From assembly GCA_902727985.1 (NCBI GenBank), contig CACVAY010000117.1:16064-80063 (forward strand): DNA of 64,000 nt, in the 5' to 3' direction. The translations under genes were made by a program, and so were the position numbers. Below are positions 9,301 to 18,800 of this stretch, piece by piece (the stretch's first letter is position 1; the number at the start of each line of letters is the position of its first letter). Source of the DNA: an uncultured Thiotrichaceae bacterium. GTDB taxonomy: Bacteria > Pseudomonadota > Gammaproteobacteria > Thiotrichales > Thiotrichaceae. A model generated the notes under the pieces. It was not told where the DNA came from and made no database searches. It saw only the letters and a list, made by a program, of their open reading frames with translations.

Positions 9301-11718
9301 GCGATCAGTATTATATTGGACAACATCCGCTGGTGTACCAATCACATTGCCATCAGCGTCCTCATAGTTGACTGTGCAATCTTTATTGTAAGTCGCTTCA
9401 GGTGGCAGCTCATCAATGATCTGCACATTGGTCACTTCTGGAGGAGGCGACAAAATACTTGATATAGCCGTACTCACCTTCCATACAATTTGTTTACCAG
9501 CAATCGTCGTACTGGTATCACCTGGAGAAGCCACGGGCAATAACGATTCAGAATCAATCGCTGACTGCACACGAGTAAACGTTACTCGGTCACCATCTCT
9601 ATTTCCTGTTTCCGGCGAAGGCCAATAAGGACGTTTATCAGCACTCGTATCATTGGGTGTCCATGCAGAATTCCATTTATCCGTTCGAGCACTGCCAAAG
9701 GTAGCCAGAATCGTACCATTAGGAATAAGATCACCATCATTAGGCCCACCAAAAAAATTGTCTCGCACTTCCAACGGTGCTGTTAAGCGAATATATTGAC
9801 TGGGCTCCAATCGAACAGTCGCCTCCTTATCATCTTTTAAACGCGCTCTAACCACATTGACATCATCAATACCAATCACGCTACCAGAACGTAAGGTTTG
9901 CTCTGTTACCCATGTCGTCAGCGAATCATCACATCGGGCACTCGCCTGCTGTAACCAGTTACCTTCGTAACGCCCTGTTTGTGTATTGTAATTACTTAAG
10001 CTATCCGCATCATCGGTATCCAAGGGGTTATCACCAGAAAAATCTGCATGCCCATATTCGACAATATAATTCGTATGATCGAACCCACCTGTAGTCGTAG
10101 TTCCTACATAAGCATAAGTGCCTGGCGTCCCGCGCGTGTTTCCTCTATCCGTTAATTTCATTACCGTATTATCAAACGCCATACAGGCTTCAGGGTTTTC
10201 AAGATCAACAGAGCCATTGTTTCCAAAATGCACTTTATCAATAAACGATTGACCAGGACCAACCATTCCCACGCCGTTATGGGATACCACACCATCTAGA
10301 TTGCGATAATTGACCCCCGTATCCAGATCATCTTTGTAATAATAATTACTAAATGTCCCTTTCGTAACAATTTGATAGTTATAAGCAGGAGCAATATTAT
10401 TACTGATTGAACCATCGCTCATCGCTGTTCCATCAAACCCCGGTTCATCATCAGCACCATAGTTAGGAACGGTCGATACGCCTACGGGAGCAAAGTCTTT
10501 CAATACATTCTTAATATAAATACTGCCCACACCATCAACATCGCCATCTTCATCATCAATAACCCGAGTAGGAATAAAGAATTGCACCCGCATATTCACA
10601 TAATAATAGGGGCCTGCAGATAAATCTGCACCACCAATAGCCTCTGTTGGGAAACGATCGCCTGAAAGATCTGCCCCTGACACGGTCATAGTATAAGCAC
10701 CAGCATTCCCTGCCGCAGCATCACGGTTGTATGTACACGTTCCTGATTGGATAACTTTTCTTTCTAAAGGATAAGTAGTGAGATTAGAAGCACCGTAAGA
10801 CTCTTTACCATAAACTTCACCGGCCCATCCAGATGGATTATAAATACATTGGGTCATGTAATATTCCATTCCAGAGGCAGTATAATCAACACCATTTTCG
10901 GCTTGCTTCGTCGCCGTTAATTCAGACGTAAAAGAAATGGGTTGAGTAACGGCTTCTGTACCCGACTTCTTATGAGTAGCGATACGAAAGTTATAGAAGG
11001 TGTAATAACCATTTTCTAAACCGAAACCCGTACCAACATCCTTCTTCCCGTAGACATAATATCCACGAAACGGGCTACTAATGAGATCCATACGAGGACG
11101 CGCAGAAATACTAATTGGACCAATTTCCGGGGCTACCGATGAAATAGCGTTCGAGCTACCATTATCTGCATTCGAATAGACTTGTTGGTTACTTTTAAAT
11201 GTTTCCCCGTTCCAAGACTCACCTGACACTTTTGCTACGGTAGAAAAGGAAATCTGTTGACCTTCTTTTAATTCTCCAACATTACAGAGCAGTGTCAGCT
11301 GACTACCAGACTGAGTAATAGAAGAAGCAGGATTCGTTCCTCCATCACCTGCTGGTGTACACCGAGCAGGAATACGCTCAAAGCTCACCTTGGCATTAGT
11401 AGAAAGATCTAAAGTCTGTTCCAAAATGACATTCTGCGGATCCGCTTGTCCGGCGGTATATTCACTGGCGGTAATCGACCAATTGAATATCACAGTATCC
11501 TGAGATCGCACTTGATTGTTGCTCTCGCCACAATCATCACCAGCTGCAGCAACTGATGATGCGGTTGCACAATTACCATCCTCATTAAAGGGGGCTGATC
11601 CATCCTGAACACCAGGACCAAAAAGATTTAAACTGAGCCTGGGGTCAGCATAAACATTTGATGCAAATGAAAAGATAAAAAGCGCAAGCAGAAGCAGCGT
11701 AGGTTTTTTTTTGAGCAT
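6394..11718 (-). CDS. Giant secreted DUF11/SdrD-B/GEVEDY repeat protein (1774 aa)
   Basis: Signal peptide; repeated DUF11-like blocks; DYGDAPDTYGDAGHG...GEVEDYSF; SdrD-B segments (GDLIFADVDGDLKYD, VSGSVFNDSNVSGG); terminal DUF11-like domain ending YEVEVK. Confidence 0.85.
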   Translation of the reverse strand: MLKKKPTLLLLALFIFSFASNVYADPRLSLNLFGPGVQDGSAPFNEDGNCATASSVAAAGDDCGESNNQVRSQDTVIFNWSITASEYTAGQADPQNVILEQTLDLSTNAKVSFERIPARCTPAGDGGTNPASSITQSGSQLTLLCNVGELKEGQQISFSTVAKVSGESWNGETFKSNQQVYSNADNGSSNAISSVAPEIGPISISARPRMDLISSPFRGYYVYGKKDVGTGFGLENGYYTFYNFRIATHKKSGTEAVTQPISFTSELTATKQAENGVDYTASGMEYYMTQCIYNPSGWAGEVYGKESYGASNLTTYPLERKVIQSGTCTYNRDAAAGNAGAYTMTVSGADLSGDRFPTEAIGGADLSAGPYYYVNMRVQFFIPTRVIDDEDGDVDGVGSIYIKNVLKDFAPVGVSTVPNYGADDEPGFDGTAMSDGSISNNIAPAYNYQIVTKGTFSNYYYKDDLDTGVNYRNLDGVVSHNGVGMVGPGQSFIDKVHFGNNGSVDLENPEACMAFDNTVMKLTDRGNTRGTPGTYAYVGTTTTGGFDHTNYIVEYGHADFSGDNPLDTDDADSLSNYNTQTGRYEGNWLQQASARCDDSLTTWVTEQTLRSGSVIGIDDVNVVRARLKDDKEATVRLEPSQYIRLTAPLEVRDNFFGGPNDGDLIPNGTILATFGSARTDKWNSAWTPNDTSADKRPYWPSPETGNRDGDRVTFTRVQSAIDSESLLPVASPGDTSTTIAGKQIVWKVSTAISSILSPPPEVTNVQIIDELPPEATYNKDCTVNYEDADGNVIGTPADVVQYNTDRNGDAKTGYTRLIWNLGTWTANTAIAPRVICTDSDSLAPNGTDVINFSEIKGDGLTGTQTERSDTHTISLEQIGSIQVSKKVEVTLDDVNSQQKYELSFANFAVSYGIEPPTIIDVFPFNNDVEADGITVQTKTNGAVKLSGAPSISWLSGATDGAPLGTWYYTTDAASSVIRDPNLNVSNWVSEAALAGDFSQVTAIKFVSNYDLEKSGDPHQGMTASFTLDIGDPTDPNSANANKPGDSYSNLFTLGTASLTGGQYLRSNTVRVDVASYSVGDLIFADVDGDLKYDASIDTPAPDGITVELRKATDDSLVDSTTTGTKGPGRYLFVDVASGDYYITIPASQFADGAVLEDWDTLVTVAGADDDKNEDLAQDGYTTGTVIANGLRSNVFTLSATAPLPGQVPVGNEPLGENSGGITDTTNDDFSNLTLDIGLKPVFDYGDAPDTYGDAGHGIPETPTVYLGVLTPDTERFPQNTVNGGNDGTGDDQDGKNDEDGIQLLPSLSMLDTRFQVNVSTHNRSTEDATLMAWIDFDKSGTFDANEATSVPVTSGGGGVKELVWDNIAAGTIQAGTIWMRIRLSTDAYLTADNAKVALFDGEVEDYSFTVVEGVKVSGSVFNDSNVSGGIKESAENGLSNVTVVLYDAVNTRCMSTKTDAEGYYQFTDVTTGPYTLYEAANESVANPAQCPPAARDLVGYRSTTVNMRSITVSNADIIKQDFGDVLPPMFSPDHSNTVLPNNVVHYAHKFTTRGNGNVSFTSDNSVPASVGWSSVLYRDIDCNGQLDGADGNAAIAASLPVTAGKDICLINKVFAPSNMSNGESFINKIRADYDFNGNTVAGVMTLEVTDLTKANSADTEGGVSRLELRKTVENTSQGTAETETQNEAKPTNVLKYRIYYRNTGTAGLTELVIKDTVPIYTVLKNSPVCGIPLPATLTSCTPSVNGDDITWSFLPTDTLKGGDGGHVSYEVEVK

Positions 11719-11753
11719 GTTTATTATTGTTCTTATTTGGTCTTCAAATTTTC

Positions 11754-11783
11754 AAAGCGGAAACGTGAATTCGATTCCGCTTT
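11754..11783. repeat. Hairpin AAAGCGGAA-N12-TTCCGCTTT upstream of the 1774-aa gene
   Basis: Perfect 9-bp inverted repeat in the intergenic region. Confidence 0.5.
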
Positions 11784-11829
11784 AGGCCAAAAATTGTACA
11801 AAACATGGCGTGAACTAGAACTTAATTAG

Positions 11830-12198
11830 CCTCTACTGATCAACCTTCACCTTGTAATTAACAAAATCACTCTCACCTGTTGTTGATTACACAAATCGCA
11901 GTTCCAGAAACCGTTGGCAGATTAGCTCCTACTGGCGCACTACCTTCTGCACCATTCAACGTTCCATTACAGTCTGCATCCTGATAAAGAACTTGTGTCC
12001 AACCTGTGGTGCTTAGGATTGAATTAACGCTACTGAATGTCACTGACCCCGTACTTTGCGGTACAAATTCATGCGTATAGAACACCACGTTACCAGGCAA
12101 AACAGTACCGACATTATCAGGCTTAAACGTTGGGACTTTTACATCACCAAAATCAATAGCTGGCACATCGTTATTCACCACTGTCACCATGGCCCGGT
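11830..12198 (-). pseudogene. DUF11 protein C-terminal relic with internal deletion
   Basis: Frame 11873..12208 matches the C-terminal part of the 2763-aa protein (DFGDVKVPTFKPDNVGTVLPGNVVFYTHEFVPQSTGSVTF). It jumps from ...AICVINN to a GESDFVNYKVKVD-like terminus readable at ~11835-11880. Confidence 0.75.
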
Positions 12199-12520
12199 AG
12201 TGGGTCAAACCTGAGGTTGAGCATGAATGTCTATACCAAATTCCACCTTGTTGATGAGTAATCCGATGACCGTATCATGCATACTTTCTTTCTTGGAAAA
12301 ACAGATTGTTCTTCGTATAAGTCGTTTGATCCAGGTTCTCAGATTCAGGTTTTTACGCTCAATTTTTTGCGTATTTCGTTTACCTAAATGGCCATTTCCA
12401 CTACCTGCTTTTTTACACCTTGTTCATAGGCTTTATATGCATACTTTTGCATAAAGCTCTTGAGTGAATTCTTGCTAAAAATGTGTCAGCATCTAACCCG
12501 AATGCTACATAAGCGAGTTC
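12199..12520 (-). mobile_element. IS1-family insertion sequence remnant with internal deletion
   Basis: Minus-strand translation gives GKRNTQKIERKNLNLRTWIKRLIRRTICFSKKESMHDTVIGLLINKVEFG (InsB C-terminus-like). It is preceded, in another frame, by FMQKYAYKAYEQGVKKQVVEMAI (InsA-like), with the middle missing. Confidence 0.7.
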
Positions 12521-12620
12521 GTCTGCTTTGTCAAGAATTGGCGCTTGCCTCAGGGGCAGAGATGCTACAATGACTACCTTGAACAGCCAAAACAGATGCA
12601 GCAAGCAGGTTCTTAGCACT

Positions 12621-14192
12621 ATGAAAACATTGCCGATTGGTATCAGTACTTTTGCAGAAATCATCACTGACGAGCATGTTTATATCGATAAAACGCCTCA
12701 TATAAAAACGCTGCTGGATAACGGAAAGTATTATTTCTTATCTCGCCCCCGCCGCTTCGGTAAGTCCCTGTTAGTCGATACCCTGCACCAGTTATTTGCA
12801 GGCAATGAGACATTATTTCGCGGACTACACATACATCCACATTGGGATTGGGCGGTGCAATCTCCTGTAATCTCCATCAGTTTTGCCGAGGGTAACCTGT
12901 CTAGTAATGCAGAGCTGGAGCGCCGAATTCGGCATATTTTGCGTGTCAACTATGAGCGGCTGAGGATTGATTGCGACAACTTTGATGACATTACCAGTTG
13001 TTTCAGTGACCTGATTCGTTACGCAAAGCAAAAGTATGGTCAAAATGTCGTGGTATTAGTGGATGAATACGACAAGCCCATTCTCGATAATATTACTAAT
13101 CCAACGGTTGCCGCTGAAATGCGTGATGGCTTGCGCAACCTGTATTCTGTGATAAAAGGACAGGATGCGAACATCCGCTTTGCCTTTCTGACGGGAGTGA
13201 GTAAGTTCTCTAAAGTCTCATTATTTAGCGGTCTGAATAATCTTAGCGATATCACACTAGATGCTCGCTACAGTGCCCTGTGTGGTTATACCCAAACGGA
13301 GCTGGAATACCATTTTAGCGAGCACTTAGAAGGCGTCGATATGGCGCTCATGAAACGTTGGTATAACGGCTATAACTGGCTGGGTGAGCATGTTTATAAT
13401 CCGTTTGATGTACTGCTGTTCATTGATGGCGGTAAGGAGTTCTTACCCTATTGGTTTGAAACCGCCACGCCTTCCTTTCTAATTGATATTCTGCAAAAGC
13501 GCCCATTTCACCTGCCAGACCTTGAAGCGGTACACATGGATCATCGCGCGCTAGGGGATTTTGATGTGGATCGGATTCATTTGGAAACGTTGCTCTTCCA
13601 AACGGGCTACCTAACGATTAAAGAAAAGAGAACCCCATTTGTTGGCAGCTTGCCAGAATATGTCTTGAGTTATCCTAATAATGAAGTGCGCTTTAGCTTG
13701 ATGAGCTACCTACTAAATAATTACCTGACGGATCGCTTGCAGGAACGTAGCTCGGTTTATGATGCCTTCCTAACGAATGACTTTGCAGCCTTAGAACAGC
13801 GGTTTCGTACTCTGTTTGACGGCATAGCGCATCAAAACCATACCAATAATAAGATGGCGGACTACGAGGGCTATTATGCCTCGGTGATGTATGCCTTTTT
13901 GTGCTCGCTGAGCCTAGACACCCGCGCTGAAGAAAGTAGCAATAAAGGACGCGTGGATATGGCGCTACGCTTCACGTTGCCCGATGGGCAGAAACAGGTG
14001 TACGTGTTTGAATTTAAAATGGTGGACGGAATCGATGGTGATGGCAGCGCTATGGCGCAGATTAAGGCGAAGGATTATGCTGCACCCTATCTCGATGATG
14101 AATACCGTATTTTCCTAGTTGGGATAGAGTTTAGTGCTTCTGTGCGTAATATTGTCGGATTTGAGTGGGAGGAAGTAAGTTCTCTTACTTAA
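12621..14192 (+). CDS. AAA-ATPase-like / PD-(D/E)XK nuclease (DUF1703-type) protein
   Basis: MKTLPIGISTFAEIITDEHVYIDKTPHI...FLSRPRRFGKSLLVDTL (Walker A-like), VVVLVDEYDKPIL (Walker B-like), C-terminal YVFEFKM nuclease-like motif. Start chosen at the internal ATG. Confidence 0.85.
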   Translation: MKTLPIGISTFAEIITDEHVYIDKTPHIKTLLDNGKYYFLSRPRRFGKSLLVDTLHQLFAGNETLFRGLHIHPHWDWAVQSPVISISFAEGNLSSNAELERRIRHILRVNYERLRIDCDNFDDITSCFSDLIRYAKQKYGQNVVVLVDEYDKPILDNITNPTVAAEMRDGLRNLYSVIKGQDANIRFAFLTGVSKFSKVSLFSGLNNLSDITLDARYSALCGYTQTELEYHFSEHLEGVDMALMKRWYNGYNWLGEHVYNPFDVLLFIDGGKEFLPYWFETATPSFLIDILQKRPFHLPDLEAVHMDHRALGDFDVDRIHLETLLFQTGYLTIKEKRTPFVGSLPEYVLSYPNNEVRFSLMSYLLNNYLTDRLQERSSVYDAFLTNDFAALEQRFRTLFDGIAHQNHTNNKMADYEGYYASVMYAFLCSLSLDTRAEESSNKGRVDMALRFTLPDGQKQVYVFEFKMVDGIDGDGSAMAQIKAKDYAAPYLDDEYRIFLVGIEFSASVRNIVGFEWEEVSSLT

Positions 14193-14201
14193 GCAAAAAA
14201 A

Positions 14202-14537
14202 TCAATCGTCCAGACACAGACCCGCTTCATAAGAGGTGTCGCCCCACTTGCATTGCACATGCTGCTTGATGCGCAGCTTCATATCACTCATGAAAACACC
14301 GCAAGACCCACCCCGCGCTCTTGCACGTAACTGAAAAAAAACATTTCCAGCAATTCGGTTATGCCGTTCTCCAGCACCAGCCATCGCATAAACCTCACCT
14401 AAAACATATTCATGGCGAAGCTCTGCTGACCGCTCTCCTTCAAGATACTCTTCAGGGGACAATACGGGTTTTGAGTGTTGTCCAGACATAATGCTATCCA
14501 GTTCTTTTAATGGGGACTTCTCAACGATATAAGTCAC
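14202..14537 (-). pseudogene. Uma2 family copy 2, internally deleted
   Basis: N-terminus nearly identical to 5683..6273 up to MSDMKLRI, then directly joined to HVQCKWGDTSYEAGLCLDD, losing the catalytic middle. Confidence 0.85.
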
Positions 14538-14589
14538 CTCTAAGTGATACCAGAGCGCCTGTTAATGTCAAGTGAAGGCATCAACCATT

Positions 14590-14670
14590 CGGTGATAAAC
14601 AAGCAAGCCCATCACCGAATAATCTGCCTCTTAGCATCACTAATCCACCTTCACTCTAAAGCAGAGTCCT
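14590..14670 (-). pseudogene. DUF11 3'-end relic
   Basis: caccgaataatctgcc...actaatccaccttcactctaaa resembles the 3' end and flank of the 2763-aa gene (caccgaatagtcgatcc...cctaatcgaccttcactttgtaa). Confidence 0.45.
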
Positions 14671-14697
14671 GCACGAAATTGAGCATCCTCATCCCTA

Positions 14698-15108
14698 CTA
14701 CCCTAAACGCTCTAAAAATTCCTCAGGCAGAAGTGCGGGAACAGGCGACCGTTTAAAGTCAGCGACATTCCGCGTTACGATTAATTCGCACCCTGCTTTA
14801 GCGGCAATGGAGGCAACAACCGCATCTTCAAAATCTTTCATTGCTAACTGCCTGGCATTTCGGAATGTTGCGCTCTCTGCATTCACCACAACAAAATTTT
14901 CCAAAAGAAAATCAACACCTTCATCTGCTTGATGTTTATTGGTGTAGCGCGCCAGCAAGTAATGAATAGTGGTTATTGCATGCCCTGGTATGAGACCCTC
15001 ACACTCCTCATCTATTGACTTGCTTAGTGCAGTGGCTGAAGCCGCATAGAAAGCCTCTCTTTCCTGCATTACATCAAGCAGAATATTCAGATCAAAGAGT
15101 ACTTTCAT
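14698..15108 (-). CDS. PIN-domain toxin (VapC-like)
   Basis: MKVLFDLNILLDVMQER with conserved acidic positions (NILLD, KDFEDAVVA); overlaps a partner antitoxin. Confidence 0.85.
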   Translation of the reverse strand: MKVLFDLNILLDVMQEREAFYAASATALSKSIDEECEGLIPGHAITTIHYLLARYTNKHQADEGVDFLLENFVVVNAESATFRNARQLAMKDFEDAVVASIAAKAGCELIVTRNVADFKRSPVPALLPEEFLERLG

Positions 15109-15350
15109 TGATGCTTGTCCAAAAGATAATGGTGATATTCCTCACTAGCCTTTGCAACGTTTATATCTTTCGGCAGGATGCCTGTCATCTGCTTTAGCAA
15201 AGGCGAGATTTCAGTTTTACTTTGCTGACGCAAGTGTGAAAGCTGACGGTGAATTAACTCTGTTACCGTCAACTTGTGATCTATTGCAAATTGCTTAAGG
15301 AATTTAAGATCATCCTGCGGCAATCGCACGGTTAGTTTTCGTGTTTCCAT
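15105..15350 (-). CDS. Ribbon-helix-helix-type antitoxin partner of the PIN toxin
   Basis: METRKLTVRLPQDDLKFLKQFAIDHKLTVTELIHRQL; 4-bp overlap with the toxin. Confidence 0.75.
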   Translation of the reverse strand: METRKLTVRLPQDDLKFLKQFAIDHKLTVTELIHRQLSHLRQQSKTEISPLLKQMTGILPKDINVAKASEEYHHYLLDKHQ

Positions 15351-15364
15351 GGCTAAAGGTTACC

Positions 15365-15394
15365 TGTACGGCTCTATTTATTTTATTGTACGGC
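15365..15394. promoter_or_regulatory. Candidate operator: direct repeats TGTACGGC spaced 22 bp
   Basis: tgtacggc at 15365-15372 and 15387-15394, just upstream of the antitoxin start. Confidence 0.5.
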
Positions 15395-15421
15395 ACAGAT
15401 CATAAAATGCAATAATTAAGA

Positions 15422-15620
15422 ATCCTCATCCCCACATTGCACAAGAATGGTTTCCTGCGATGTCAATGCCGCTACTTGCCATACGCCTGCATCATCTCCC
15501 GTAGATCAAGGGAGATAGCACCTCCGCAACTAAACAAGGCGCATCTTTATATAGTGGCTATAGTCATCGTTTTCATTACAAACCAACATGACGAATGTTA
15601 CGGTTGTAACAGGTTTAATC
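15422..15620 (-). pseudogene. Degraded Uma2 relic (copy 3), apparently split by the TA module
   Basis: ccccacattgcacaagaatgg... and acctccgcaactaaacaaggcgcatctttatatagtggctatag... align by eye to the intact Uma2 gene (5755-6005). Confidence 0.55.
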
Positions 15621-15654
15621 TCCATCAGTTTTGCCGATAGCACCAAAACACTAC

Positions 15655-15725
15655 CAAGCCACATCCTCATAGATGTCATCAAGGCACAGACCCGCTTCAT
15701 AAGAGGTGTCGCCCCACTTACAATG
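15655..15725 (-). pseudogene. Uma2 C-terminal fragment (copy 4)
   Basis: accaagccacatcctcatagatgtcatcaaggcacagacccgcttcataagaggtgtcgccccactt closely matches the 3' ends of Uma2 copies 1 and 2. Confidence 0.7.
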
Positions 15726-15876
15726 TCAATAGGCCAACAATACATCATTACGTTTACAGGCATAAAAAAGCGCGGCATGAAGCCACGCTTACCATAAGCA
15801 CTAACGGGTAGAAAGCTTCTACCATTCAGTGGCAAGCACATAAGCTCACCACCGAATAGTCGATCCACTAACGCCC

Positions 15877-18800
15877 CTAATCGACCTTCACTTTGTAATT
15901 GACATAGCCCGTTTCACCCGCCTGCAATGCGTCATTCGCTGGGAAGGTCCAGCGGATATCGCTACCAATAACAACAGGCGTACAGCTGATCAAGCTATTA
16001 GGGAGTGGCGTTTCGCAAGTGGGGCTTCCGACAATGGTGGTAAACTCAGGAACCACATCATTGATCACTAACTCGGTTAATGGTGCAGAACCCGTATTCT
16101 GATACTGAATACGATACAACAACTCATCACCTGGTTTAGCACCATTTTGCGTAGCGGTAACCCCCGTATTCTGTGTCACATTCTCTACCGTTTTGTACAA
16201 CTCTAATCGTGAAACGCCGGATGTTTCATTACTCGCCGCAGCTGTTGTCAAATCGGTCACAGTAAGTGCTATCGAACCCGCTGTCGCATTGGCTGGATCA
16301 CCGAAAGTAAAGTCCGCCGTAATCACGTTCGAGTAATCTTCACCCGAGTTGACATTACTAGGCGCATAGACTTTGTTGATCACACAAACCGGATTACCGA
16401 CACCCGCCACAATCACATCACCCTCAATCTCGGCATTGCCCTCTGAACCATTTAACTCACCATTACAGTCCGTATCTTGGTAGAGCACTTGTGACCAACC
16501 CGCTGTTGCTGGTGTGGAATTGGCGCTCGTAAACGTCACCGTACCCGTACTTTGCGATACAAACTCATGCGCATAGAGCACGACATTGCCGGGCAACACC
16601 GTTCCCACATGATCCGGCTTGAAGCTCGGCTCTTTTACATCACCAAAGTCAACACCCGTAATATCAGCGTTGCTGACGACAAAGGATGAACTCACATTAT
16701 CCGTCGTTGAGCGATAACCTTTTGGATCTCGTGCATTAGCAACACCACAGTTAGTGGGCACTGGCACGGTTTCACGCGAAGCCTCGTAAACCTGATAGGT
16801 ACCCGCTTCAACATTATCGAAACGATAGTTACCCTCGGCATCGGTTCGCACACTCTGACAAGTCGCGCCATCAAATAACACCACCGGCAAACCGCTCACA
16901 CCTATTTCAGTTGAATCATTGACGCCATCGACATCGGTATCGTTATACACACGACCTGAAACGGAAACACCTTTGGTCGTAATAGATAACGCGTAATCTT
17001 CAACTTCACCATCACGTTTTGCTCCACCTGGTTCGGTATTGCTAATGCTATCCGTGGTTAATCGAAGACGCATGTACGTATCACCTGCCGAAATATCGAT
17101 GGGAATAACCGACCATTTCAATTCAACATCAGCAGCCGATGCGCCAGCAGAAATCGTACGAATTGCCACTTCATCCGCATCAAAGGCACCATTGCCATCA
17201 AAGTCAATCCAACCCATTAAGGTCGCTGCTGAGCTTGTGACATTGGTTGTTTTCACTGTGACCGCATAGGTTCTGTCATGCGCATTTAATACTGGCAAGG
17301 GTAAGCTCACACCCTCCTCATCAACACCATCATCATTAGCAGCAATCGAAGGCTGACCATCAGTATCCACATCTGGTTTTACACTACCTAAGTACACATC
17401 ATTTACAACATCATGGCGCGCACCATCAACCGCTAGCTTTGTCAGATAATTATCGGGGGCATCACCATAATCCTGGCCTGCAACAATGGCCACTGCCGAG
17501 AATTCGGAGGTACCTGTTCCAGACACGGTTGCAGTAGCTGTCAGCTTGTCGTTCAGTTCAATGTTGGTGCCTGCTGGCAAGCTAGTGAGCGCAAACGTCT
17601 GACTAAAGGCCAACATGCCGCTTGGGTTATTACCATCCGCATCGGTACTCATAGCACAAGCTGTTCCACTTGCAGGCATGACCCATGATGTCAAAAACAC
17701 CTCACCCTCGCCATAATCCTGGGTTTCGCCGAACTGGTTACTACCCGCCGCAACGACCGAGACCGACGTTGGCGAGACATCCGCCTCAAACAACTCTATG
17801 GTCGCTCCGGCCGGTGCACAGCCGCTGATGATCAGGTTGCTACCAACCAGAATACTCTGCTTAAATTGTGGGAAGTTAAGCAGGCTGTTGGCACCAGTAT
17901 CGACATCATTAGCATCGTTATTGGTGACCTCATTACCCCTAAGGTCGATTCCGAGCCCGGTATTATTGAAGATCTGGTTTCTGGAGATGGTGACCAGGCT
18001 CGTTGAACTACTGACCTGAACACCAGAGGCCAAGTTGCTGTGAATGGTATTGCCGGAAATCGTGGCTGCCGCACCACTCTGAATCAGGATGCCACTATAT
18101 CCATTAACGGAGTCCTGCGAGTTATTAGCAACGATATTACCCTCGCCTGCTCCCAGCCCACCGATGACATGTCCCGCACCACCGTCTATCCTTACCCCCC
18201 AAAAGCCATTACCAATCGCTGTAGTACCATCAATCCCGACACCGATTTTATTACCTTGGATGGTCATATTGCTCATACTATAGAGTTCAATACCTGACCC
18301 CTGATCTGAGCCAGCGATCACGTTGTTACGAATGATCCACCCTTCATTATCCTCAGCAATGATCAGATACCATTGGTCTGTACGATCCAGCAGTCCCGTA
18401 GCATCCGTTCCAAGCAGATTGTTCTCGATGAGCACATTGTTCGTAGTACCGTAAAATCCGCCCAGCTCGAATCCATTGCCAGAGATCACGTTATTACGGA
18501 TGATTTCTCCATCTGAGACGATGTTGCCGGTATAGCCCGCAAAGCTGATACCTGAACCAACATAACCGCGCCCATTGCCGACCGACGTGTTGCCATCCGC
18601 CGCGATGCCAACATAGTTCATGTCGATGATCACATCATCAATGGTGCCCTCCATCCAGATACCGTCATTCGTGTTTGCGCCAACTACATTCATACCGCTG
18701 ACCGTCGCATCACCAATATCGGCACTAGTTACGCCGTTAAGCACGATGCCCTTGTGATTGTTTCCGGCGAGCGCGATTCCATTAGCAGCAAGGCCAATAT

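Noticed and set aside
17495-17515. GAATTC and GGTACC restriction sites at the edge of the large repeat (possible cloning scar)
   Set aside because: Both copies carry them in frame within a normal coding context and no vector sequence is visible; more likely coincidence.
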